The position numbers and the translations under genes are program-made. From positions 66,748,033-66,812,032 of the forward strand of contig OX485804.1 of assembly GCA_950295325.1 (NCBI GenBank): 64,000 nt of DNA. Reading direction: 5' to 3'. Of the stretch, positions 12,559 to 21,194 are shown in pieces (the stretch's first letter is position 1; each line of letters starts with the position of its first letter). The notes under the pieces are model-generated. The model was not told the origin of the DNA and did no database searches. It was given only the letters and a program-made list of their open reading frames with translations. Origin of the DNA: Polytrichum commune. Lineage: Eukaryota > Streptophyta > Polytrichopsida > Polytrichales > Polytrichaceae.

Positions 12559-13802
12559 GTAAGCAATTTGCATCAGTGCACACAATTTGCATCATTCCCT
12601 TTAGGTTCCTGTTACATATACAATGCATAAGCATTGTATATGTTGCCCAAGCATTAAACATGCATCTGGAAACACAGTAGTTTGGGGAGACGACCCAAAC
12701 TCATATTAAAATATAATAAATATTTGAATTGCAGCCTAAAATGAACTAAATGTTTGGGTCGTTCGACCCAAACATTGCAGCCTCTTGTTTGGGTCGAGCG
12801 ACCCAAACATTGGAGCCTCATTATGTTTGGGTCGCTCGACCCAAACATTACAGGGAGAAGAACTAAACCACATTGTAAAATATAAAAGAACTTTAAAAAT
12901 TAAGTAAATGTTTGGGTCGTTCGACCCAAACATTGCAGACTGAAATGACTGGGTTGAGGTACCTAAATTTGCAGCCTAACATGTTTGGGTCGCTCGACCC
13001 AAACATTACAGGGAGAAGAACTAAACCACATTGTAAAATATAAAAGAACTTCAAAAATTAAGTAAATGTTTGGGTCGTTCGACCCAAACATTGCAGACTG
13101 AAATGACTGGGTTGAGGTACCTAAATTTGCAGCCTAACATGTTTGGGTCGCTCGACCCAAACATTACAGGGAGAAGAACTAAACCACATTGTAAAATATA
13201 AAAGAACTTTGAAAATTAAGTGAATGTTTGGGTCGTTCGACCCAAACATTGCAGTCTGAAATGATTGGGTTGAGCTACCTAAATTTGCAACCTAACATGT
13301 TTCGGTCGGTCGACCCAAACATTACAGGGAGAAGAACTAAAGCACATTGTAAAATAAAAAAGAAATTTGAAAATTAAGTAATTGTTTGGGTCGTTCGACC
13401 CAAACATTGCAGTCTGAAATGAATGGGTTGAGCTACCTAAATTTGCAGCCTAACATATTTGGGTCGCTCGACCCAAACATTACAGGGAGAAGAACTAAAC
13501 CACATTGTAAAATATAAAAGAACTTCGAAAATTAAGTAATTGTTTGGGTCGTTCGACCCAAACATTGCAGTCTGAAATGAATGTGTTGAGATACCTAAAT
13601 TTGCAGCCTCATCATGTTTGGGTCGCTCGACCCAAACATTACAGGGTGACCACCTAAACCACACTTTAAAATCTAAAAGATCTTTTAAAACGACTTTGAA
13701 AATTAAGTAAATGTTTGGGTCAATCCTCCAAATGTTAAATGCACATTGCAATACTTTGGGTCGATCGACCGAAACTCACAGTTTCGATTTCTTGGATTGC
13801 AG
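12559..13802 (+). repeat. Leader intron packed with about 15 lineage A palindromes
   Basis: The palindrome TTTGGGTCGNNCGACCCAAA recurs from about 12751 to 13775, mostly as pairs in a higher-order unit of about 158 bp (one palindrome followed by ATTACAGGGAGAAGAACTAA, the next by ATTGCAGNCTGAAATGA). Central bases include TT, AG, CT, GG and AT. A few copies are damaged (12679, 13711, 13755). The intron ends TTGCAG immediately before the ATG at 13803. Confidence 0.88.
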
Positions 13803-16800
13803 ATGGCCCCTAAAAAGAGACCAGGTGAAAGGTGGTTCATGCTCGCGCCAGACCACCTTTGGCAGGAGTATGAAACTCCACAGGACGATTCTTACGTCCC
13901 AAAAGATGGCGTCGTTCTGGCATGGTCCGTTCAGGTGGTGAAGGCATCCATGTTCAAGCTGCTATTCGTGGTGAAGGTGGGGACCCACGAGCAGCACACC
14001 TGGGCAACGCTGACGGGATGGGAGGTTGCGTCCGTCCAGTCTCTCGGGGACTACGTAGACGTCATACTGGAGAACTCCGCCGTGCAGAACGTCCACATGT
14101 TCATGCACCAGTTCTCCGAGCCCTTCGACCCCCTGTACGCCAAGGAGACTTGCGTCGACCCTGAAACCATAAAACCGGAGGCCATATTCATAGATGGTAG
14201 TGTAACGAACACGAAGGTTGCGAGCAGGTTCACGAAGTTAAAACAGGCTATCACGGTTCTCAACAAGGCGCTGCAAAGAACACCCAAGACGCAGCAGCCT
14301 GTGAGGCGGAAGGCAACGACGGAAGAAGGCACAGGGTCCTCAAGACCACAAACTGTGAGGAAACCGCGGGCGGTCCCTGCAGACTCGAGACGGACGAGCA
14401 CTACAACAACGCCGGCTGACAGCGAGACGCCAACGCCATCAGGAAGCCGTCAGACGACCCCTTCCAAGAGGGGAAGAGAGTCATCGGGGATGACTGACGA
14501 GCCTGTTTCCCCGGAGCTCCGGATGCCGAAGCCTGGCCAAGAGGTGGATGCAGGCGAAATACAAAAAATAAACAACAACTTCGAGACAAAATGCCTGCAT
14601 TGCTTCTTCATGGGCAGGGACTTCAAATTCGAGGTCAACATTGCGCAGTGCCACCTTGCGCCACCAGAGAAGTGCGTCCGAGCCAAGGAGGACGCCTACG
14701 TCGACTGGATGGTCGCTCAAATCTTGGGCGGGCAGTTCAAGGACGACAGGCAGACAATTGTTGTCATGTCACAAGGGCTGAAAAGAATGCCGACGCCTGA
14801 GATGTGGCCGGCAATCTCTAAAGGAGACTTCTGGCTGATTGACGGGCAGCACAGTGTGGAGGCCTCGAAAAAAATCCAGCTGATGACCGAGTGGGACGAC
14901 CCGAACAACCAGAAGGAGAAGCTAAAAGTTTGGAAGGCTTTGGTGGTTTGGTCGGACAACGAGACGGTCCTCAGCAACATCTCCAGATTCTTCAACATGG
15001 GGAACAAAAAGAGGGCCTATCAGGCATCGTGGATCAGAAACATCATGGCCTCGAGGGAGGTGTGGGAGTTTTATGGAAGGCCTCCCAAGGAAAGGGAGAA
15101 TGCTAAAGACAAGAACCCCAAATGGGAGGTGAGTATGTTCTACATTGTTTTGTTGTCATCGCCAAACTCCTACATTGTTTTGTTGTCATCGCCAGGTTGA
15201 TAGTTTGGGTCGGTCGACCCAAACTCTGAAATTATTTTGATATTTTCCCCAGGTTCATAGTTTGGGTCGGTCGACCCAAACTCTGAAATTGTTAAGATGT
15301 TTTCGCCAGGTTCATAGTTTGGGTCGTTCGACCCAAACTGCTATTGCATTTGTTTTTCCATTATGTGTTGTCTAACATGTGCTAATGTCTTCCTGTGCAG
15401 GACTTCAAATATCAAATGATCAATAAATTCTCCTCGATCGATAATGCTAGCCACAAGCAGAAAAAGTATAACGAGCTGAGAGGAGAAATCTATTTGATCA
15501 CAGCGTCCGATTCCGTATGGGCAAGATGGAAGAGTGTTTTTGAAAAACACGAGACGGGTGACCTCATGGACCCCGACACCGGCATGCTCTTCAACCAGAC
15601 TGGGCGTTTCAAGCAAATGAAGCCTCTGGTGAGGGAGTTCTTCAGAGCGCTTCAAGGTCTCTCCGAGACAGAGATGGGAAAAGCGGCGTCCCACATCCTA
15701 CACGTGGAGACGACAGCGAAGAGATGCTGGGTCCACCCTAAGATCGTCTTCACCAAACCCAAGATCTTCGTCCCTTCATGCTACACAATGAAGGAATGGA
15801 CGGAGAACAGGAAGAAGAAGACGACCATCGTCCAGGAGCTGCACAAGCTTGTGCCAGAGAAGAAGCTCATCGTGGACGGAGAGGTCGACGAGGCGCACTG
15901 GAGGGCCTTCAAAGCCGAATATAAGTTTACCAGTGCGTCCATGGCGGCACTCATGAGGGAGGCGGGAGACGACTTCCTCAGATCCAAGCTCGTGAAGGGG
16001 GGGAGGAACCGGGCGCTTCCCGAACACTCAGTGTGGGCCTTCTCCAACTTCATAAAGGAGAAGAAGATCGTCAGTTTCGAAGGCGATGCGCAATTCAACA
16101 TGGTCACTGTCGAACCTCTCAGGATCCAGGGTTGGCCGGGTTCTGAGTCAAGGAAGGCGATCAGGACTAGAGCCGGGGACCGCTTCCCCTTCGGAATGAT
16201 AGACTTCAGGAACGTCCCTGGAGCCTCATTCGAGGGGACTATGAGCACCCCTTTTTACGATCCTTTCTTGTCGAAGTTCGTGAACTACGCCAGCCCCAAA
16301 TTCAGGGAGGTCGACGTCTGGCTCTGGATTGTCGAGGACAGAAGGGCAGAGCAGGTTTACGAGATCGTGCGCAAATTGCAGCCGGAGTATGCCGTCTCGA
16401 AATCTCACTACGTTGCTGCACCGGCGGAGGGGGCGTACAACACGCTGAAAGACAAGAAGACGAAGATCGTCAACGTGCTGTGTTTGTACTTCGTGTACAA
16501 AGCTGAGCTGCTTAAGGTGCCAAACCATCCCATAGCCAGGATGGAAAAGCTCTTCCAAGTCCAAGAAGGGTTGGGTACCAGCAGGAGCTTATATGACGAG
16601 GCGAAGTACGCCAACTACCCAGCGGATGAGCTGCGCATGGAGTTCTACCTGCGGGTGATGAGGACCCTCACGAAGAGAGGGGACTGCATCTTCAACGTTT
16701 TCGGGGGGTCCAAACCGATTTTTGCAGCCATGGTAAGCAGAAAACCCAGAAGTCCCTATACGTTCGGTTTGGGTCGAACGACCCAAACTAGGGGCATGCA

Positions 16801-17355
16801 CAGTTTGGGTCGAGCGACCCAAACTAGGGCCATGCATAGTTTGGGTCGAGCGACCCAAACTAACTATTCTTATTTTGTTTTGGAAGTCATTTTCCATTAT
16901 ATGTTCATTTGGTGTTACTAATAGTATTGATTTTGATTGTGCAGATGTCTGGGTTGAACATCTACTCCTATGTGGAGGATGCCGATGTTCAATTCTACAG
17001 GACCCAAAAGGCGCTGGCCAAGAGAATGGACATCCTCGACTGGATACCCGGATCCTACGTCGAAGAGATCGTCGAGGGGGGCGAGAATCCTTTGGATATT
17101 GCGAGGCGAATCAACCCGGGTGAATTCGCCATGCGGGCCCCCGTTCAATTGCCAGAGCCGCTCATCGGGTTGCATCCGGGCAATCCGTCTATGGGAGCAG
17201 GTGGCGAGGTTGGGGAGGAGGGGGAGGAAGACGAGGAGGAGGCGGAGGAGGAAGCAGAGAAAGTGGAGGGGGAGGTGGAGGAAGGGGCAACAAGATTCAC
17301 TCAAGAATCCGAGGCCCCTCAGCGGAAGAAGGCCATGCGGGCTGCCACGCCGTAG
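13803..17355 (+). CDS. ParB/DGQHR-like plus beta-class DNA methyltransferase-like protein (element A)
   Basis: Three exons join in phase 0: 13803-15128, 15401-16732 and 16945-17355 (TAG), giving 1022 residues. All junctions are GT-AG (GAG/GTGAGT, ATG/GTAAGC). Residues about 285-420 resemble a ParB/Srx or DGQHR domain, with WLIDGQHSVEAS centred on D347. In the last half, PADELRMEFYLRVM is followed by GDCIFNVFGGSKPIFAAM (870-886) and, across the intron, GLNIYSYVED (889-898). This matches the spacing of the KP...RLI, GD.VLDPF.GSGTT and G.E.D elements of beta-class (N6/N4) methylases, whose motif I lies C-terminal. The expected upstream DPPY-type motif is not canonical (EVDVWLW near 745), so catalysis is doubtful. 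A serine/threonine-rich basic linker lies at about 160-260. The N-terminus resembles the exon at 268-1. Both introns contain lineage A palindromes. Domain calls are inference from motifs. Confidence 0.7.
15129..15400 (+). repeat. Intron with three lineage A palindromes
   Basis: Perfect-arm palindromes TTTGGGTCGNNCGACCCAAA start at about 15204, 15258 and 15317, in 54-60-bp repeats beginning CAGGTTCATAG. The flanking splice sites are GAG/GTGAGT and TTCCTGTGCAG. Confidence 0.92.
16733..16944 (+). repeat. Intron with three lineage A palindromes
   Basis: Three palindromes start near 16768, 16804 and 16840, about 36 bp apart, with central AA, AG and AG. Donor is ATG/GTAAGC and acceptor TTGTGCAG. 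Element C keeps two palindromes in the same intron (39046-39107). Confidence 0.92.
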
Positions 17356-18423
17356 AGCAGGCTGGTGCCCGCGTTGACGGTGGACGACGCCAAGGATATG
17401 TACTCGAGGGACGCGACGGCCACCTTCAGGGAGCGTAGAAGGATGAAGGGGAAGAAGCTGTACGGGGACTATGCGGTGGAGGAGACGATCGCAATAAGCT
17501 CCAAGGACGAGGACGACATGGAATTCGCCAAGAAGCTGAGGTCTGATCCTGCCTCCCCCAGAGCGTTCGCCGGGAATGTGAGGGTGAAACCGGAGGTCCT
17601 CACCGTGGAGGAGGCGAACGCAAAAATGCTCCGAGACGAGGAGCAGCGTGTGCGACTGCAGAGGGCTGCCGCCAAGGAACCCTCTGTCCGCAACGAAGTC
17701 GCGGAGTTGAGGGCTCTCCTGTTGGAGCAGGAGCGGCAAAGGGCGATGTCCCAAACTCCGTCCCAAGCGGACCTCATCACGCAAGTGATCCAGGGCATGC
17801 TGGCGCAGGGATTGGTGATGGCTCCCCCGAGTTCATTCCCTCACTTGCCCGCAGGCTTCCCTCCACAGGATATCCGCCCGTGGCCGGCGTTGGAGCATTC
17901 CTTCAGCTTCGCGGATTTGCTGCAGCCGCACGCCCGTCCTTACGCGCCTGTGCAGCAGGTGGATGATCCAAACCTTTGGCGCGTCCCCGGAGCGTCCAGC
18001 TCGTTGGCACCCCCGCCGCTCCGGCCTCCCATCCTCTTGCCCCCACACCACCAGCGGGACGACCCCCACATGTTTGGGTCGTCCGACCCAAACAGTGCCG
18101 ACGTTGCAGCGTCGCAGAGCGACCCTCGCCAAGCAGCAGGGTTTGGGTCGGCCGACCCAAACCCCGTCCCCCATCAGACCCCGGTCGACGAGCCTATGCT
18201 AGATGTTGAAGGCCCGCAAGGGCCTGGTGATACCTCTACTCCTAACCCAGTCGATGAACCAATGCATGATGCGCATGCGGAGGTTGGGTTGGGACAAAGG
18301 CCTGACAGTCAGCCTTTGCAGGAGCAGGTTGCGGCTGACGGCGTCGTCGGAGGCGGCGGTGACAGAGGTGGGGCAGCGCACGCGATGCCGGCATCAACGT
18401 CGTCAAGGCACGACCAAGGCGAG
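17356..18423 (+). CDS. In-frame continuation beyond a single TAG: coiled-coil and proline-rich region (element A)
   Basis: After the TAG at 17353-17355 the same frame stays open for 356 codons, with no ATG near the start, so it is unlikely to begin a separate protein. It contains a charged helical segment (VEEANAKMLRDEEQRVRL through LLEQERQRAM) likely to form a coiled coil, then a proline-rich region. At 18423 a donor (GAG/GTAATG) in phase 0 would splice to 18926. The same TAG and the same open frame are preserved in element C (TAG at 37584-37582). A short intron removing the TAG (for example a phase-0 GAG/GTTGGG donor at about 17208 to the CGTAG acceptor), stop-codon readthrough, or an old shared nonsense mutation are all possible. 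Confidence 0.55.
18073..18161 (+). repeat. Two lineage A palindromes inside the coding frame
   Basis: TTTGGGTCGTCCGACCCAAA (18073-18092) and TTTGGGTCGGCCGACCCAAA (18142-18161) are in the same reading frame and encode FGSSDPN and FGSADPN. The corresponding positions in element C are also retained (one with a changed arm, near 36843-36864). Confidence 0.93.
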
Positions 18424-18925
18424 GTAATGCACTGACCCCACTCAGTTTGGGTCGGTCGACCCAAACTTCCTGGGTCTTTGACTTCTTGCCTTGGTCGTGT
18501 CCCCTAGCTAGGACGAACTTAGGCCCCCCCCGGCACTCGCGCCCTTCGTCACCCCCAGCGACCATTCGTTCGTCCACCTACCCCCGGCTTTGCAACGAAG
18601 TCTTCATCACGGCGGCCCGTCTCTTCAAATTTTTCTAGATGTAGAAGTAGGCTAGTTTGAACGCATCGTTCAACGCGGCTCCCCCAATCAAGATGTACAT
18701 AGAGCATTGTATATAATATAATCACCATTTTTGACTCCTATATACTTGTATATTGTGTTTGAATGTATTTTGTATGCTCTTGTATCCCTTGTATCCCTTG
18801 TTGCACCCCCTCCAAAATGAATCAAATGCTTTTGTGTTTGCACCGAGAACGCTCGTTTCCTTAATGCTTCGTTTGGACATAGCATGACATAAGTCGCCCC
18901 CGTTTTCTCTCGCTCGTATCCGCAG
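18424..18925 (+). other. Inferred intron joining the coiled-coil exon to the HAD exon
   Basis: Donor GAG/GTAATG and acceptor TATCCGCAG are both conserved in element C. A lineage A palindrome lies at 18446-18465. The join is phase 0 to phase 0 and opens directly into GSEHSVAAP and the HAD domain. A TATA-like stretch (18708-18722) leaves open that the HAD domain is a separate transcript. Confidence 0.55.
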
Positions 18926-19738
18926 GGCTCGGAGCATAGCGTAGCGGCTCCCCGACGCTCTTCCCCAAGGAGCGGAGAGGGCAGCGCGGCGGCGCCCCCG
19001 GTTTTACCCGCCCCGCCCCCGCTGCCGAAGAAACGATTCCTGGTGTTAGACCTGAACGGGGTCCTCGTCCAATGCGTTCATTGCCCTAGGACCCCCACGG
19101 TGCCCTTTTGCAAGCCCGAGGACGCTAATTACGACGGGCCGCCCACGTTCATAAAGAGCAAACTAGTTCACCTCCGCCCGTGGCTTCGGACCTTCCTCCA
19201 GATCGCCCAACAACGATGGTGGGTGGTCGTGTGGAGCTCCATGAAGGCCGAGAACACCAATGCCGTCGTGGAGTTCATCTTCAAGGGCATCGAGCCCCCC
19301 TGCATGGTCCTAGCACAAGAAGCCTGTAGAATATTGTACACACCTGACGGCAAAGTCGTCAAAAAACCAAACAACCCCGCTTCCCCCCAATATCTCAAGG
19401 TCTTGAAGCCCATTTTTTGGGACCAACGTCCGTCCTTGATAGGCGTCCCCTACGACGTCCGCCCCACCTGCGAGAACACGCTCATGGTGGACGACAGCGC
19501 CGCAAAGAACATGTTGAACCCGACGGCCAACCTCATAGTTTGCCCTACATGGACGGTCGAGAAGGTCCGGGACTGATTTTTGTTAGACCTTAGTAAATAC
19601 CTCCAAGCGCTCTGGGGTAGCGGGCTACCTGTAAACAATTTTGTTAGGAACAATCCGATAGGCGAGAGATACTTGGATCCACGAGACCATTTGTACAGAG
19701 AGTTGTTCTCACACGCAAAATTCAACAAGCTCATTTGA
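18926..19738 (+). pseudogene. FCP1/NIF-like HAD phosphatase domain, element A, with premature TGA
   Basis: The exon encodes a proline-rich lead and then FLVLDLNGVLV, WWVVVWSSMKAEN and TLMVDDSAAKN. These correspond to motifs I, II and IV of the HAD-fold FCP1/SCP (NLI-interacting factor) phosphatases. Motif I has DLN in place of DxD, so the second catalytic aspartate is replaced and activity is uncertain. The frame is stopped by TGA at 19574-19576. Element C has CGA (Arg) there and continues 53 more codons to a shared stop equivalent to 19736-19738; the change is C to T at a CpG. The exon length is 813 bp in both copies. Confidence 0.75.
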
Positions 19739-19875
19739 GGCACTATGTGTGTTTGTATGTGTGTGTGTGTGCCCGCCCACTTTGTGTAATATATGCTTCA
19801 TATGTATCTTGATTTTCACGCGCTCTATCAAACCCTCCTCCCTTGGGTTTTGTTTTGTTTTAATTTTGGCTCCAG

Positions 19876-20645
19876 CGTTTGGATCCCTCGATTGACATCG
19901 TGAGCGAGTCAAACTTGGGGAGCTTCTTCTACGAGATTGTTTACGACGCAGCGTCAACCATTGACTACTCCAAGGAGCCTATTGACGCCGGCGTCGTCGA
20001 TAGCCCCCCACCCAAGCAAATCTTCCGGCGATCTGCGTCCCCGTCGCCGCTCAAGGGCATAAATCGCAAATGCGTCCGGACGTCCCCCTCTCGACCCGGC
20101 GGCCATATTACACCTCAACGGCGGCTGCGGATGGACGCTCGGCCAACGAAGAGTGGAACCCTTCCTATTCCTTTGCGGGACGCCTTGCCCCTCCTCGCCA
20201 ACTCCGACGGGAACGCCCCCGGTGACAAGGTGAACCCCCCCCCCCAACATGGTTAACCGCGCATTACAATCATCCCGCACTTAAAAAATGAATGTGTGAC
20301 ACGTTTGGGTCTTCCTCCCTTAACTAACACGTGTGTTCTTGCATTCACGCGTTGCAGGTTGCTCCCGCCCGTAAACCTATGCGGGATGATCCGTCCGTCG
20401 AGTTGGAGCGTTTCTACTCCATGACCAGAAATGCAAGACAGTCCACTTCATCGTATTCGAATTCTTCGGCGTATAATTCGGGCGGCCGACGGAATCCAAA
20501 ATGTGTTATTGTTGGCTGTCACCCCAAGAATGGCTATAGTCGCGGGGCGGAGATTTTCAGGAATGTTGAAGCAATGCGAGCAAAAGAAGCCGCAGCAAAA
20601 GAAAAAGAGGCAAAAGAAAAAGAGGCACTCTCCGAGGCTAGATAG
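19876..20645 (+). CDS. Small basic C-terminal ORF of element A, two exons, function unknown
   Basis: Exon a (19876-20229) follows an acceptor GGCTCCAG and ends GACAAG/GTGAAC. Exon b (20358-20645) follows GCGTTGCAG and ends in TAG. Both joins are phase 0, and element C has the same exon lengths. The peptide is rich in Ser, Pro, Arg and Lys, with SPSPLKG and, at the C-terminus, a lysine/glutamate/alanine helix (EAMRAKEAAAKEKEAKEKE). There is no ATG at the start, so an upstream exon must supply it; splicing from the donor at 18423, skipping the HAD exon, would be in phase. The intron contains one palindrome half-site (GTTTGGGTC at about 20303). I do not recognise the family. Confidence 0.55.
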
Positions 20646-20699
20646 GCCATAGTAGGCGTAGGGTTTTGGGCCATAGGCAAGAACATTTTGGGTCGCACT

Positions 20700-21166
20700 A
20701 TCCAATGGATGTTTAGGTGTTAGCATGCTATGCATTTTACATGCCATACTTTGTATGTTCTATTTGCAATAATATAAGTGTCATATGATTTCCCCTTCCA
20801 TATGGTCTAAGGTTTGGATTGCCCTACCTAAACCATCACAAATATGAGTTTGGAATATTTTGTATGCCATATTATATTGGTTAACATATTAACCCTTCAA
20901 TAAGATCTATGGTTTGGATTGCCCTACCTAAACCATATTCGTACAAGCTCTAATATTTTGTGTGCAATAATATGAATGTTTTAAGGTTTCCCCTTCAATT
21001 TGGTCTAAGGTTTGGGTTGCCCACCCTAAACCATCACAAATATGAGTTATATATGGGGTTTTTTGGTCTAAACACCCGCTTCAAAGTGTTCGCATCTTAC
21101 AACTTTCTCCAATATGTGTTCCATTTATCCTTGTTCTTATTTTTATGAATGTCTCAAAATGCCCAA
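20700..21166. repeat. Subterminal repeats at the right end of element A
   Basis: About three tandem units contain GGTTTGGATTGCCCTACC then TAAACC, itself an imperfect palindrome, near 20812, 20912 and 21010. They are separated by AATATTTTGTATGCxATA-type sequence. The same units occur inverted in element C (33893-34125). Subterminal repeats beside the inverted terminus are typical binding sites in CACTA-like elements. Confidence 0.75.
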
Positions 21167-21194
21167 AAAGTCTCAATTTAACGAATATAGTGTT
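21167..21194 (-). repeat. Element A right terminal inverted repeat
   Basis: Exact 28-bp reverse complement of the left terminus, ending CGAATATAGTGTT and followed by ACCC. The adjoining interior (AAATGCCCAAAAAG) is shared with the terminus of element C, so the ParB side and the transposase side of these elements have distinct subterminal sequences. Confidence 0.88.

Larger units (their letters stand above)
4409..21194. mobile_element. Element A: complete 16.8-kb giant DNA transposon, CACTA-like termini
   Basis: The ends are perfect 28-bp inverted repeats (4409-4436 and 21167-21194) starting AACACTATATTCG. ACCC is found immediately outside both ends (4405-4408 and 21195-21198), consistent with a 4-bp target duplication. 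Inside are a leftward transposase-like gene, a 78-bp tandem palindrome array, a spacer with telomere-like repeats, and a rightward multi-exon ParB/methyltransferase/HAD gene. Identical termini recur in element C and, with two mismatches, in element B. The CACTA-type start suggests a relation to EnSpm/CACTA, but the transposase is not a recognisable TNPD and the duplication is not 3 bp, so the superfamily is open. Confidence 0.82.

Noticed and set aside
14051-14720. Minus-strand ORFs antisense to the ParB-like exon
   Set aside because: Shadows of a GC-richer coding exon; the plus-strand frame has homologues and proper splice sites.
13803-17355. Chromosome-partition ParB of a plasmid or bacterial contaminant
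   Set aside because: The gene has spliceosomal introns, lies between plant-type transposons and shares termini with other elements in the same window.
4409-21194. Classic EnSpm/CACTA element with 3-bp duplication
   Set aside because: If the end is set at CACTA the flanks (CAA and TTA) do not match; only the AACACTA end with ACCC matches, and no TNPD-type transposase is recognised. Kept as CACTA-like only.
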